Shown here piece by piece: positions 15,503-25,359 of a stretch of DNA of 64,000 nucleotides. Location: the NCBI GenBank assembly GCA_963674955.2, contig CAXXKR010000001.1, positions 372,001 to 436,000 of the forward strand, in the 5' to 3' direction. Both the position numbers and the translations under genes were made by a program. Source of the DNA: G963674955 sp963674955 (GTDB lineage: Bacteria; Desulfobacterota; Desulfovibrionia; Desulfovibrionales; Desulfovibrionaceae). Numbering within the stretch: position 1 is the stretch's first letter; each line of letters begins with the position of its first letter. The notes beneath the pieces were generated by a model that was not told the origin of the DNA, searched no databases, and was given only the letters and a program-made list of their open reading frames with translations.

Positions 15503-17965
15503 TCAGGCGGAGAATGAACCGGAAGATTTGTCGTTGTCGTCTGCCGAGTCGTCTATGCGGCGGTTGCGAATCAGCCTGTGCGCGTCGGTCATGCCAAGGG
15601 GCCTGAAAAAGTAAAAGCCCTGCACGCTTTCGCAGTTCAGTTCCCTTAAGGAGGAAAGCTGTCCCAGCTCCTCCACTCCTTCGGCCACCACGTTCAGCCC
15701 CAGGCTGTGGGCCAGGGCGATGACCGCCTTCACGATTTCCCTGTTTTCGGAATCCAGGCCGATGCGGGAGATGAAGGAGCGGTCCACCTTGAGGGTGTCC
15801 ACGGGCAGCCTTTGCAGTTCGGAAAGCGAGGAGTAGCCGGTTCCGAAATCGTCGATGGCGAACTGGACCCCGGCCTTTCGCAGCTGCGAGAGCATGAACA
15901 GGCCTGTCTCGGCGTTGTCCATGATTACCGATTCCGTGATTTCAAGCTTCAGGCGGTTGGGCGGAACAGCATGCTTGCGCAACTTTTCCAGGATGTTTTC
16001 GCCGAGGCTGGTCTGGGAAAACTGTCTGCCTGAGAGATTGACGGACATGGTCAGGCTCTCGGCGGACGGTTCGGACCTGCGCCACTGCGCAAGGGTTTTC
16101 AGCGCCTCGTCCAGAACCCACATGCCCAGATCGTTGATCAGGCCGGTTTCCTCGGCCAGGGGGATGAAGTCCGCCGGTCCGACCACCCCCTTTTGGGGAT
16201 GATTCCAGCGCACAAGGGCTTCGAAGCCCGAAAGGCTGTCGTCCCTCAGGGTCAGTATGGGTTGGAACTCCAGAAAGAATTCCTTCTTGTCCATGGCCCG
16301 CCGCAGATCGTTTTCCATGATCAGCCTGTCCACGGCCCGGTCGAGCATCCTGACATTGAAGACTTTGAAGCGGTTATGCCCCCCGTCCCTGGCCCGGTGC
16401 ATGGCGATGTTTGCGTTCTGGAGCAGGTCTTCGGGCGAGGAATTGTCCGTGGGATTGAGCACGATTCCGAAGCTGGCCGAGAGCTGGATGTCGTGGCCGT
16501 CCTTGACGTATGGGCGATGCAGTTCCTCCCTGGCTCTCTTCACGATGCGGATGGCCTCTCCCGGCAGGCTGAGGTCGTCCAGCAGGATGACGAACTCGTC
16601 GCCGGAGAATCTGGCCACAGTGTCCAGGCTGCGCACGCAGCTGTTCAGCCGCCGCCCGGTCTCAACCAGCAGGGTGTCGCCGAAGGAGTGGCCCAGACTG
16701 TCGTTGATGACCTTGAATCTGTCCAGGTCCAGGAAGACCACGGCGTAGGAATAGTCGTGGTGGCGCTGGGCCCTTTGCATGACCTGGTGGATGCGGTCCA
16801 GGCACAGCGTCCTGTTGGCCAGGCCGGTGAGCGGGTCGTGCATGGCCTGGTGCCTGAGCTGTTCCTCGACAATCCGCCTCTGGGTCACGTCGCGCATGCT
16901 GAAGCGCAGGCCCAGATCCTTGCCGTTCTTGCCGAAGACCCTGTTGCAGACGTGGCATATCCAGCGCACCTGGCCCGAGCTGTTTTTGATCCGGAAATCA
17001 AGCGGCTTGCCTTCGGTTTTGCAGGGATCGGCCATGTGGGCCTGCCAAAGCGCCCTGTCCTCCTGGATGATCAGTCTCTCGAGCAGGTCCGGGGTCTTGA
17101 AAAAGTCTTCCTGCGGGTAGCCGCTTACCCTCTGGCAGGACGGCGAGCAGTAGAGCATCTTGCCGTCCGGATCGCGCCATATCTCGCAGCTGTACGTGTA
17201 GTCTGCGACTGTCCGGTACCTTTCCTCGGATTCGGCCATGGCCTTGAGAAGCTTGCCCCTGGCATCCTGGACGCGGGCCTTTTTCCGTTCGGCCCTGGTG
17301 GTCTGGCGCAGAAGGTGGAGAGTCAGCAGCGCCACCACGGCTATGACCGCGGCTGCGGTCAGTATCCCCTTTTGTTTCAGGGACAGGAGCTCCTTGTGGA
17401 TTTCCTCGGTGTAGACGCCGGTGCCCACAAGCCAGTTCCAGGGAGTAAAGACCAGCAGGTAGGACGTTTTCGCCCCGGCATTTTCCTGGTCGTTCACCTG
17501 CCAGTCGTATTCGACGAATCCGGACCCGCGTTCCCTGACCGTGTCCATGAATATGGAAAAAAGATTTTCGCCCGAAGGGGTGGACAGACCGGACATGTCC
17601 TGGCCGGGTTCGACAGGCAGGTAGGGATGGACAACGAGTTTTCCCTTAGTGTCGATTATCCAGAAATAGTTTTTCTTTCCATATCCGTAGCGCAGGCTGC
17701 GAATGCGCTTGACCGCCTCGTTTTTGGCAAGGTCCGCATCCATCTCCCCGGCCCGGACACGGCCCTGGAGGTGTTGCATCTCGTTGACCACGACCTGGGT
17801 GAGGTCGCGAATCTTGCCCAACTCACGCTCCATGAAGGAGTCTTCCACTGCGGGAAGGACATAGAGAAAGATCGCGCAACCGAAAAGCAGAACCGTCAAG
17901 ACCCCAGGCATGACTATCTGCAGGGTCTTGTTGGAAAAAAGGTTGCGCGGCAGCTTGTTGAACAT
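15503..17965 (-). CDS. Cache-PAS-GGDEF-EAL membrane protein (cyclic-di-GMP turnover)
   Basis: An 820-residue inner-membrane protein. A membrane helix (VMPGVLTVLLFGCAIFLYVL) precedes a periplasmic single-Cache sensor (about 45-195; KKNYFWIIDTKGKLVVHPYLP), a second helix (ILTAAAVIAVVALLTLHLL), a PAS/PAC region (about 255-365), a GGDEF domain with the signature SGDEF near 455, and an EAL domain with GFEALVRW near 581 and DDFGTGYSS. The first Gly of GGDEF is Ser, which is often tolerated; the EAL residues are intact, so phosphodiesterase activity is likely. The Cache type is the one common in receptors for small organic acids. The PilZ gene follows in the same direction. Confidence 0.93.
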   Translation of the reverse strand: MFNKLPRNLFSNKTLQIVMPGVLTVLLFGCAIFLYVLPAVEDSFMERELGKIRDLTQVVVNEMQHLQGRVRAGEMDADLAKNEAVKRIRSLRYGYGKKNYFWIIDTKGKLVVHPYLPVEPGQDMSGLSTPSGENLFSIFMDTVRERGSGFVEYDWQVNDQENAGAKTSYLLVFTPWNWLVGTGVYTEEIHKELLSLKQKGILTAAAVIAVVALLTLHLLRQTTRAERKKARVQDARGKLLKAMAESEERYRTVADYTYSCEIWRDPDGKMLYCSPSCQRVSGYPQEDFFKTPDLLERLIIQEDRALWQAHMADPCKTEGKPLDFRIKNSSGQVRWICHVCNRVFGKNGKDLGLRFSMRDVTQRRIVEEQLRHQAMHDPLTGLANRTLCLDRIHQVMQRAQRHHDYSYAVVFLDLDRFKVINDSLGHSFGDTLLVETGRRLNSCVRSLDTVARFSGDEFVILLDDLSLPGEAIRIVKRAREELHRPYVKDGHDIQLSASFGIVLNPTDNSSPEDLLQNANIAMHRARDGGHNRFKVFNVRMLDRAVDRLIMENDLRRAMDKKEFFLEFQPILTLRDDSLSGFEALVRWNHPQKGVVGPADFIPLAEETGLINDLGMWVLDEALKTLAQWRRSEPSAESLTMSVNLSGRQFSQTSLGENILEKLRKHAVPPNRLKLEITESVIMDNAETGLFMLSQLRKAGVQFAIDDFGTGYSSLSELQRLPVDTLKVDRSFISRIGLDSENREIVKAVIALAHSLGLNVVAEGVEELGQLSSLRELNCESVQGFYFFRPLGMTDAHRLIRNRRIDDSADDNDKSSGSFSA

Positions 17966-18247
17966 GGCGTGAAGACTTGGCTCCGTTCAGTTGGAAAGGG
18001 TTATTGTTGAGGTTGTGCTCAATGTGGATCGCATGTGAGCGATTACTATTTTTTAGGGAAAAATAAAAGGGAATTGGGACATAACTAATGTCTTTGCCGT
18101 ATATCTATGTTTTATTTGACATAGTTTCCTCAGTTCCGGGCGGCTATGCGGTTTTGTTTAAAACATACAGGCCGGTGCGGCCCGGCGTTGCGTTTATCCT
18201 GCCCGGCAAGTAGGATGGCCTTTCAACTGAAAATCGGAGGTTCACCC

Positions 18248-18748
18248 ATGAAGCTGGGGCTTGTCCCGTTATTGTTTTGTCTAGTTTTCCCCTTGCTGAA
18301 TCCTGCCCCGCTCCAGGCGGAGCAGGCCGCGCCTCCCGGTGAATTCAGGGGGCTGGCCTGGGCCACTGAGTTGCGGAACATTCCGGACATGGTTCCCGTT
18401 CCGGCGCGCAACTGCAAGGACACCTATTTCCGAAAGAACGAGGAGTTGACCTTCGGCAAGGCCGAGATCGAGTCCGTGGCCTATTATTTCGCCGACGACA
18501 AGCTGTACGGGGCCGGAGTCGCCTTCAAGGGGGAAACCAATCTCTTCATGATCAAGGATTCCCTTATCCAGCTTTACGGGCCGGGCCGTCAGGCCGGAAC
18601 GAAATACGGCTGGATGTGGAAAGGGTTTTCCCTGGTGGTGGACTACGATGGCGAAACAGGACTGGGGTCTGTCAACTACAGGTATGAGCCGCCCAGCGCC
18701 AAGAGCTGGAAGCGGCCCGACATTCTGGAGGAGCAGGAAGGGGAATAG
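18248..18748 (+). CDS. Exported protein of unknown function
   Basis: A 166-residue precursor. CGGAGG sits 7 bases before the ATG at 18248, which opens a clean signal peptide (MKLGLVPLLFCLVFPLLNPAPLQA); longer in-frame starts lack this. The mature domain starts with FRGLAWATELRNIPDM and continues with strands such as ESVAYYFADDKLYGAGVAFKG and YGWMWKGFSLVVDYD. This GLxWG-like opening and alternating pattern recall a family of small periplasmic proteins common in deltaproteobacteria, whose function I do not know. It is divergent from the Cache-GGDEF-EAL gene, with 282 bases between them. Confidence 0.65.
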   Translation: MKLGLVPLLFCLVFPLLNPAPLQAEQAAPPGEFRGLAWATELRNIPDMVPVPARNCKDTYFRKNEELTFGKAEIESVAYYFADDKLYGAGVAFKGETNLFMIKDSLIQLYGPGRQAGTKYGWMWKGFSLVVDYDGETGLGSVNYRYEPPSAKSWKRPDILEEQEGE

Positions 18749-18893
18749 ACTGGCAGGGACGGCTTGGTCGTGTTTATGGTGGATTTTTCATGAAAAATTT
18801 AATAAGCATAGAGGAGAATGGGCCAAGAGGCATGTCTGGCGTCTGCCGTCCCGGCCCCCATGCTGATTGATATCTCAACCCCATGAGCCGATC

Positions 18894-19646
18894 ATGAAAA
18901 GACAGCGTATCGCAACCTATTACGTTACAAGCGTATTGTTTGCCGCAGTATTGTTCGCTTCCGGCTTCTCCGCCTGCTATGGACTGATAGTTTCCAAGGG
19001 AGAGGGGGCCACTCTTTTTGTGGAGCTTTCCTATCTTGTCCTTATCCTGGGCCTTTTTCTGTTGACGGTCCAGGCCCTATTCGTCTTCAAATCCATGATC
19101 ACTCCATTGGACGCATACAGGGAGACCATTGACAAGCTCAAGGTCCGTCTGGACAGGATCGAGGTCAAGGATGAGCTGACCATGGCCTTCAACCGCAAGG
19201 AGTTCGAGCGGGTCATGCTTCGGGAAGTGGAGAACGTCCGCCGCTACAACACCAATCTTTGCGGCATCATGCTCGATCTTGACGACTACAAGGACATCAA
19301 CGAGAAATACGGCTACTCCACCGGAGACAAGATTTTGGCCAGCCTGGCGTTGCTCATAAGCAAATATATCCGCAAGACCGACTACCTCTTTCGCTGGCGT
19401 GGGGGCAAATTCATTGTCCTGGCTCCGCACATCCAGGTCGAACAGGCCGAGGTGTTCGCCGAGAAGCTGAGAAAGGCCGTGGAGGCCAAGACCTTTCCCG
19501 GTTCGCTGAGAATGACCATCAGCCTTGGCGTGACCCAGATCAGCCAGGCCGACACGCCGGACCTCTTCGTGCTCAGGGCCAAGGGGGCATTGGCCGAAGC
19601 CAAGCTGGCGGGCAGGAACAGGCTCAAGGTCCTCAGCGCCGCTTAA
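18894..19646 (+). CDS. Membrane protein with degenerate GGDEF domain
   Basis: A 250-residue protein. Two membrane helices (YYVTSVLFAAVLFASGFSACYG; LSYLVLILGLFLLTVQALFVF) lead into a short coiled coil and a GGDEF-type domain (DELTMAFNRKEFERVMLREVENVRRYNT). The overall domain is well kept (GIMLDLDDYKDINEKYGYSTGD), but the signature near residue 168 reads RGGKF instead of GGDEF/GGEEF, so the catalytic acidic pair is lost. It is probably not a cyclase and may bind GTP or a partner instead. The ATG at 18894 is chosen because it opens the transmembrane start; no strong ribosome site is seen, and a start at 18867 is possible. A two-helix membrane protein follows. Confidence 0.82.
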   Translation: MKRQRIATYYVTSVLFAAVLFASGFSACYGLIVSKGEGATLFVELSYLVLILGLFLLTVQALFVFKSMITPLDAYRETIDKLKVRLDRIEVKDELTMAFNRKEFERVMLREVENVRRYNTNLCGIMLDLDDYKDINEKYGYSTGDKILASLALLISKYIRKTDYLFRWRGGKFIVLAPHIQVEQAEVFAEKLRKAVEAKTFPGSLRMTISLGVTQISQADTPDLFVLRAKGALAEAKLAGRNRLKVLSAA

Positions 19647-19695
19647 ACGACCACAGCACACGGACAGCTTGATGAGCAAGAGAAAAGGTTTTTCA

Positions 19696-19947
19696 ATGTT
19701 CAGGGTAATCAAGGCCGGAATCTATACATGGATAGGGCTGGCCCTTGCCATAACCGCGGGCCTGGGCATTTTCGCCCTGGTCAGGTACGGTTCGCTGGCA
19801 GTATACGCCTCCCAGCAGGACGTGAACCTGCCCTTTCTGCAGCTCCTGGGAATAGTCTTTTGGGAGATTTTCAAATACGCGGCCTACGGGCTGCCCCTCT
19901 ATTTCATCGCCGCCTACATGGTCTTGAAGATCAGATACAGGGATTAG
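19696..19947 (+). CDS. Small two-helix membrane protein
   Basis: An 83-residue protein with two helices (YTWIGLALAITAGLGIFALV and LLGIVFWEIFKYAAYGLPLYFIAAYMVL). AAGG lies 7 bases before the ATG at 19696; an in-frame ATG at 19672 would add eight residues but lacks a ribosome site. It follows the degenerate GGDEF gene by about 50 bases and may share its transcript. No family is recognised. Confidence 0.6.
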   Translation: MFRVIKAGIYTWIGLALAITAGLGIFALVRYGSLAVYASQQDVNLPFLQLLGIVFWEIFKYAAYGLPLYFIAAYMVLKIRYRD

Positions 19948-20020
19948 CCGCGAATTGCCGCTTTTTTCCCCTCGCCGCGGCCGGAGATTATCCCTTGAGA
20001 CCTGGTCTGCAAGGCGAGGT

Positions 20021-23000
20021 TTACAACTTGTCTGAAAACACGTCCCTGTTTTTGATGTACTCTTCAGCCGCGTCCGTGGAGGCCGGTCTGGCGTAGTAGT
20101 ACCCCTGGCAGTATTCGCAGCCCATTTCCCTGAGCATGAAATGGTGCTCCTCCTTTTCCACTCCCTCGGCCACGGCTTCCAGCCCCAGGGTGTGGGCCAG
20201 GTTTATGATGGTCATGACAATGCCCTTGCTTTCCTGGCTTGTGTCCATCAGGCGTATGAAGCTGGAGTCGATCTTGAGGTTGTCCAGGGGGAATCTCTGC
20301 AAATAGCTCATGGACGAGTACCCGGTGCCGAAGTCGTCGATGGACAGGGTTATGCCCAGTTCGCGAAGCTGGTTCAACTTGTCGATCACCGCCGCCGCCT
20401 TGGACATGAGGGCTGTTTCCGTGATCTCCAGCTTGAGTTGCGTGGGCGGCATGCGCGTCTTGTCCAGGATGCGCTTGATCTTGCCCACGAGATTTTGCTG
20501 GGCGAATTGCTGTCCCGACACGTTGACCGACAGGATCAGGTTCAGGGCTTCGGGGTGGGCGTTGTTCCATTTGACCATGGTTGAGCAGGCTTCGTGAAGA
20601 ATCCACAAACCGAGATCGTTGATCAGTCCGTTTTCCTCGGCCACCGGGATGAAGTCGCCGGGAGGGACAAGGCCGGTTTCCGGGTGGTTCCAACGGGCCA
20701 GGGCCTCGAATCCGTATAGCCGGTTGGTTTTGAGTTCGATCATCGGCTGGTACTCCAAAAAGAATTCGCCCTGGGCCATGGCCCGGTCCATGTCGCTTTC
20801 AAGATTCAGCAGGGATTGGGCCTGTATCATGAGGCGCGGCGTGAAGACCTTGAAGCGGTCCCGGCCCTTGGCTTTGGCCCTATGCATGGCGATGTTGGCG
20901 CATTGCACTATCTTCTCCGGGATTTCCGAGTCGCACGGGCCGAAGACTATGCCGAAGCTGGAAGCGACCTGAACTTCGTGGTCCTTGAGGGAGTAAGGCT
21001 TGCTCAGTTCCCTGCGCATCCTCTTGATGACCTGGATGGTTTTGCCGGGCGTTTCCAGTTCTTCCAGCAGGATCACGAATTCGTCGCCGCCGAAGCGGGA
21101 GACGGTGTCCAGGTCGCGCACGCAGGACAAAAGCCTTTTGCTGACCATTATCAACAGTTCGTCGCCAAAGGCGTGGCCCAGATTGTCGTTGACCAGTTTG
21201 AAGCGGTCCAGGTCCAGGAAAATGACCGCGAAATGATAGTCCTTCCTGCGCCTTGAACGTTCCGCCGCCCTGGCTATGCGGTCCGCGCAAAGTATCCGGT
21301 TCGGCAGGCTCGTCAGGGGGTCGTGCATGGCCTGGTGCTTGAGTTGCCTTTCCATGCCCTTTCGCGCGGTAATGTCCCTGATGGTGGTCCAGAGCTCCTT
21401 GGGCATTCCGTTCTTGTCCTTGAGCAGGTAAACCCTGAACTCCGCGGGAAAGGCGGCCCCGTTTTTTCTGATCAGCTCCTTTTCGTAGACATCGGAGTAG
21501 CCCCTGGTCATGACCTGATTCAGGAAAATGCTTTCCTCCCGTTCGTACCACTTCTCCGGGGTGATTTCCCGATAGTTCATTCCCGCCAGTTCATCCATCC
21601 CGTAGCCGAGCATCTCCAGAAGAGCCGGATTGGCCTTGGTGATGGTGCCGGACAGGTCGGCGCTGGCAATGCCGTCGCGCATGTTCTCGTATAGAGAGCG
21701 GAACATCTCCTCCGACTTGCGTATTTCGTCCTGGGCCATTTTTCTGCCGATGGCCAGGGCAGTCTGCTCCGAGACCGAGATCATGAGATCGACGTCCTCG
21801 GCCGTGAAAAAGTCCGGATCGGAGTAATGCTGGATGGCCATGGCCCCGATGTTCCTGCCGCCGACATTCAGGGGTACTCCCAGCCAGACCTTGGGGATGG
21901 TTCCTACTATGGGGATGGTTCCGTTTCGTTGCAGGATTTCCATCTGCCGGCCGTTAAGGTGGAGGGGTCTGCCCGTGCGGATGACGTGAACAGTCAGGGA
22001 ATTGATGTTGGGGTTGGAGATGTTGTCTATTGTGTAATATTCGTCATTCTCGTCCTTGAAGTAGGGAAAGTCCAGGCAGTCCCTGGTCTTGTCCACGATG
22101 GCTATGAAGAAATTCGTTGAACCGATCTGTTTTTTTAGTATTCCGTGAATGGCCTCGTACAGCGCGTCGAGATTCTTTGTTGCGCACACCGCGTTGGAGA
22201 TCATGAAAAGAGTGGAAGAGAGAATCTTGGATTTTCTGTTTTCTGAAATATCCCGCACCGTCCCCCTGATTTTGACCTTGCCCTGCCGGTCGCGGTAGGG
22301 ACTGCCCTGAATCCGCACCCAGCGGCAGGGTCCGTTGGGTGGGTCGAGCTTCACGTCCGTCTCAAAGGATTGCCCCTGATCATGGGCCAGATTCATTGCC
22401 TGTTTAACGAACTCCCTGTTTTTCGAATCTATCATTTCCAGAGCCAGTTGCAGGGTCGGCTTGAGTTCCGGCTGGTAGCCTGTGAGGCGGTAGGTTTCCC
22501 TTGTCCAGACCATTCTGTCTCTTTCCCAATCGTACTCCCAGCCTCCAAGGTGGGCCAGCCTCTGGGTCTCCCTAAGCATGGTCTTGGATTCCTGCAGTTT
22601 CTCCCTGGCCAGCTTGTAGGCCGAGGTGTCGTCCAGGACCCAGACCATGCCGAGGCCCTGTTCCCTTTTGCCCAGGGCCTTGCCTGAAATGGTGCACCAG
22701 GCCGAGGAGCCGTTTCTGCGTTTCAAGGGAAATTCGATTTGATAGATGGGCCTCTCGTGCAGGTTGGTCATGAACTGGTCTTCAAACATCCGGCATTCCG
22801 TGTCGGAAAGAAACAGTTCGCGGTAGTGCAGGCCCTGAAGGTCAGCCGGAAAACAGCCGAGGATTTCGGCAGCGCGCGTGTTGGCCTTGGAAATATGACC
22901 CTCGTTGTCGAAGCGGACAATGCCGGTCAGGGAGTTCTCGAATATGGCGTTTAGTTCGCGTTCCGCTCTGCGTCTTCGCAAGATGCTCAAGGCCATGACG

Positions 23001-23335
23001 ATTACCGCGCTCATCAGCAGGAGGAGTGCGGCGGTCAGGCCTAGAATCAGCAGCGGATGTTGCTCAAGAATGATTCTGGCGCTGGATTGCGTCTCGAGGT
23101 TGACGGTCGCCTGGAAAGCGTTGGGTCGCAGACCAGGAGAATGAATCGCGCTGGACAGGTGGGGATGCGTCTGGATGCCGGATTTTAAGGTTTCTGGGAA
23201 AATGTCGGTCCCGTTGATTCTTCCAGCGGAAGAAGAGGCGGGGAAAAGGCAGAAAAACGCGAAAAGAACAGAGGCGAGAACAGGGGAAAGGACGCGGAAG
23301 GCGGCCTGGGTGTGGTTTTTGCTGTTAATGCGCAT
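20021..23335 (-). CDS. PAS-PAS-GAF-PAS-GGDEF-EAL protein (cyclic-di-GMP turnover)
   Basis: A 1104-residue membrane-anchored protein. After a probable signal anchor (LSPVLASVLFAFFCLFPASSSAG) and a helix (LLILGLTAALLLLMSAVIVMALSIL) come a PAS domain (from about 125, IFENSLTGIVRF), a PAS_3-like domain with PAC (about 255-360), a GAF domain (about 375-530), a third PAS (about 535-655), a GGDEF domain with an intact signature (RFGGDEFVILL near 750) and an EAL domain with GFEALARWNHP near 878 and DDFGTGYSSMSYLQ. Both catalytic sites look complete, so it could make or break cyclic-di-GMP depending on the inputs. The GAF segment has no obvious cofactor residue. It is the second long GGDEF-EAL protein within 6 kb. 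Confidence 0.94.
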   Translation of the reverse strand: MRINSKNHTQAAFRVLSPVLASVLFAFFCLFPASSSAGRINGTDIFPETLKSGIQTHPHLSSAIHSPGLRPNAFQATVNLETQSSARIILEQHPLLILGLTAALLLLMSAVIVMALSILRRRRAERELNAIFENSLTGIVRFDNEGHISKANTRAAEILGCFPADLQGLHYRELFLSDTECRMFEDQFMTNLHERPIYQIEFPLKRRNGSSAWCTISGKALGKREQGLGMVWVLDDTSAYKLAREKLQESKTMLRETQRLAHLGGWEYDWERDRMVWTRETYRLTGYQPELKPTLQLALEMIDSKNREFVKQAMNLAHDQGQSFETDVKLDPPNGPCRWVRIQGSPYRDRQGKVKIRGTVRDISENRKSKILSSTLFMISNAVCATKNLDALYEAIHGILKKQIGSTNFFIAIVDKTRDCLDFPYFKDENDEYYTIDNISNPNINSLTVHVIRTGRPLHLNGRQMEILQRNGTIPIVGTIPKVWLGVPLNVGGRNIGAMAIQHYSDPDFFTAEDVDLMISVSEQTALAIGRKMAQDEIRKSEEMFRSLYENMRDGIASADLSGTITKANPALLEMLGYGMDELAGMNYREITPEKWYEREESIFLNQVMTRGYSDVYEKELIRKNGAAFPAEFRVYLLKDKNGMPKELWTTIRDITARKGMERQLKHQAMHDPLTSLPNRILCADRIARAAERSRRRKDYHFAVIFLDLDRFKLVNDNLGHAFGDELLIMVSKRLLSCVRDLDTVSRFGGDEFVILLEELETPGKTIQVIKRMRRELSKPYSLKDHEVQVASSFGIVFGPCDSEIPEKIVQCANIAMHRAKAKGRDRFKVFTPRLMIQAQSLLNLESDMDRAMAQGEFFLEYQPMIELKTNRLYGFEALARWNHPETGLVPPGDFIPVAEENGLINDLGLWILHEACSTMVKWNNAHPEALNLILSVNVSGQQFAQQNLVGKIKRILDKTRMPPTQLKLEITETALMSKAAAVIDKLNQLRELGITLSIDDFGTGYSSMSYLQRFPLDNLKIDSSFIRLMDTSQESKGIVMTIINLAHTLGLEAVAEGVEKEEHHFMLREMGCEYCQGYYYARPASTDAAEEYIKNRDVFSDKL

Positions 23336-23369
23336 CTGTTGATCTGGCGAAAAATAATCTAATTATAAA

Positions 23370-23385
23370 TGAGTGTTCACTCAGA
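23370..23385. promoter_or_regulatory. Short dyad upstream of the PAS-GGDEF-EAL gene
   Basis: TGAGTG-TT-CACTCA forms a near-perfect 14-base dyad about 35-50 bases upstream of the minus-strand GGDEF-EAL start and downstream of no other promoter. Its shape fits a TetR-like operator. It could equally be chance. Confidence 0.25.
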
Positions 23386-23414
23386 TATTCCATACTAGAT
23401 TATTTCCTGTTTGG

Positions 23415-25343
23415 CTACCAGCCGCCGCCTCCACCGCCTCCACCACCGCCGCCGGAAAATCCTCCACCCGATGAAAATCCTCCGGAACCGCCTTTTGAGC
23501 CCGGCGGGGTCGAGGAAGAGGAAATGGCCCTGGAAAGCCCGGAGCCTATCCCGGCTGAAAAGCCGCCCGCTCCCAGGCTGCGCCAGGAGGAACGGCCGAC
23601 GTACCAGGACGGATGATAGCCACCATCGTCGGCAAGGCCCGCCGCTTCAAGGCTTTCGGAAAAGCGTTCGCTCCAGCTGTGCTCCAGGTCCAGGGCCAGG
23701 GCGTAAGGCAGAAGGCGTTCAAATATTTCGGGAGTGATCTTCGGCGGGTGCAGGGTTTCCAGCCGGTGATTTTCGGCCACCGACATGTAGAGCTTGAAGC
23801 CCTCGATGTGGTCCATTACCCGGCGTCCCGAAACGGTGGGCGCCTTGATCAGGTGGGCGAAGATCACGTTTGTCAGGGCCAGGGCCAGGATCAGCGCGAC
23901 GGCGCCTGCGCCCACGATTGTGGAATAGAAGACCAGGCCCGTGATTTCGCCGAGGAAAAAGGGCAGGGCGAAGACAAACAGGAGAATGGCTCCGGCCTTG
24001 CGAAGGCCCCGCTCAATTTTCCAGGACTTGACGATCTTTGCGCCCAGTCCGTAGCAGGCCGCGGTCCAGCCCGCGAGCCAGAAGGTGAAGAAGAGGGCCT
24101 CGAACATCTCTCCAGTGGCGTAGGCTCCGTAAGCCACGGCCAGCAGGGCCAGGACCGTCAGCAGCCAACCCGGGACGAGCCAGGGCGTGTTTTTGGCGAA
24201 GTAGGCCTTCATGAATTCGCTGCGCAGGCTGTCCTTCAACGCGTCCAGGGCGTTCCCGATGGCCTCGTGGTTTCTTTTTTTCAGGACAATGCTGTCGCTC
24301 AGGTGGAAGAGTTTTTCGGCCACGGCCTTTTCACCCTTGGACAGCGAAGCGGCTTTCTTTGTCTTTTCAAGGGCGTATTCGCCGTCATCCTCGCAGATGG
24401 TCAGATAGCCCTTGACCGCCATGCTCACGATGGCGGCGGCAAATGATTTGTCGTCAAAACCCATGCGCATGACAAAACGGGTGGCGGCCGGTGAAAAGCC
24501 CTTGGGCGGCTCGAAAAGGGGGATGATTGTTGTTTTTTTAGGGTCGCGTCCGATTTTCAGCCAGACCAGGACGTAGTAGACCAAGACGACAACCAGCCCC
24601 ACCAGGGCGTTGGCCGCCGTGGAATTGTCGTCCATGAACATTTCTGCCTGTTTCCGGGGCGTGGGCTCGGCCACGAAACCCTTGGGCCAGGACGCGGCAA
24701 AGGTCAGCCCTTCGCGCGCGGCCAGTGCGCGGGTGGTCGATATGGTGAGGTTGCCCCGGCCGTCTTGTCCTGTGTTGTAGTCCGAGCCGTCCTCGCCCTG
24801 GGAGCCGGTATAGCCCTTTGCCCTGAGGACATCGGCTCCGGGCGGCAGGATCAGCACGGCCTCGGCGCGGTCTATGGCGAAGTCCCAGCCGTTGCCCGTG
24901 ACGTTCCAGTAGAGTTCGTCGAAATCGTCGTAAAAGGCGATCTGCCTGCTTGTGGAGTAGGTGAATGAGTATACATGCTCGCCCGGCGCGATGAGGACAT
25001 CCTTGTCCCCCATGTACAGGCGCACCCCGTTGGACAAGCCCTTGGTGAACCAGGGCTCGGCGTGGCCGTCGCGGGTCACGTTCCGGACTTTGAAGTCCAC
25101 GCGCACCCTGTTCCCCAGATTGTCCTTGTATTCGGTGGGGAAGTCTCTGAAAATGCCGCGCCTGATTTCATTTCCTTCGGCCCTGACCCGGATTGTCTCG
25201 GTCACGGTCAGGGTCGAATCACGGTTGACCTGGATGCGGCTTTGGTAGTCCAGGATGCGCTCGCCGGCCCGGCCCGGTTCCGGAAGCAGGAGCAGGGCGG
25301 CCGCAGCCAGCAGGAGTGCCGTGAACAGGTTGCGGAAGGTCAT
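23415..25343 (-). CDS. DUF2207 membrane protein with Gly-rich tail
   Basis: A 642-residue protein. A signal peptide (LFTALLLAAAALLLLPEPGRAG) opens a DUF2207-type extracytoplasmic domain (YQSRIQVNRDSTLTVTETIRVRAEG; IRRGIFRDFPTEY). One membrane helix lies near 265, then a cytoplasmic region, then a cluster of helices near 415-510. The C-terminus is a Ser/Gly-rich repeat that ends in eleven Gly broken once and a final Trp. The ATG at 25343 is taken because the longer frame would overlap the LemA gene. It lies 16 bases after LemA; the LemA/DUF2207 pairing is common in bacteria. The molecular role of the family is unknown. Confidence 0.88.
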   Translation of the reverse strand: MTFRNLFTALLLAAAALLLLPEPGRAGERILDYQSRIQVNRDSTLTVTETIRVRAEGNEIRRGIFRDFPTEYKDNLGNRVRVDFKVRNVTRDGHAEPWFTKGLSNGVRLYMGDKDVLIAPGEHVYSFTYSTSRQIAFYDDFDELYWNVTGNGWDFAIDRAEAVLILPPGADVLRAKGYTGSQGEDGSDYNTGQDGRGNLTISTTRALAAREGLTFAASWPKGFVAEPTPRKQAEMFMDDNSTAANALVGLVVVLVYYVLVWLKIGRDPKKTTIIPLFEPPKGFSPAATRFVMRMGFDDKSFAAAIVSMAVKGYLTICEDDGEYALEKTKKAASLSKGEKAVAEKLFHLSDSIVLKKRNHEAIGNALDALKDSLRSEFMKAYFAKNTPWLVPGWLLTVLALLAVAYGAYATGEMFEALFFTFWLAGWTAACYGLGAKIVKSWKIERGLRKAGAILLFVFALPFFLGEITGLVFYSTIVGAGAVALILALALTNVIFAHLIKAPTVSGRRVMDHIEGFKLYMSVAENHRLETLHPPKITPEIFERLLPYALALDLEHSWSERFSESLEAAGLADDGGYHPSWYVGRSSWRSLGAGGFSAGIGSGLSRAISSSSTPPGSKGGSGGFSSGGGFSGGGGGGGGGGGW

Positions 25344-25359
25344 GGCTGCTCCCTGGGCG

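Noticed and set aside
16193..18010. 605-codon plus-strand frame opposite the Cache-PAS-GGDEF-EAL gene
   Set aside because: Antisense shadow of a gene with clear catalytic motifs.
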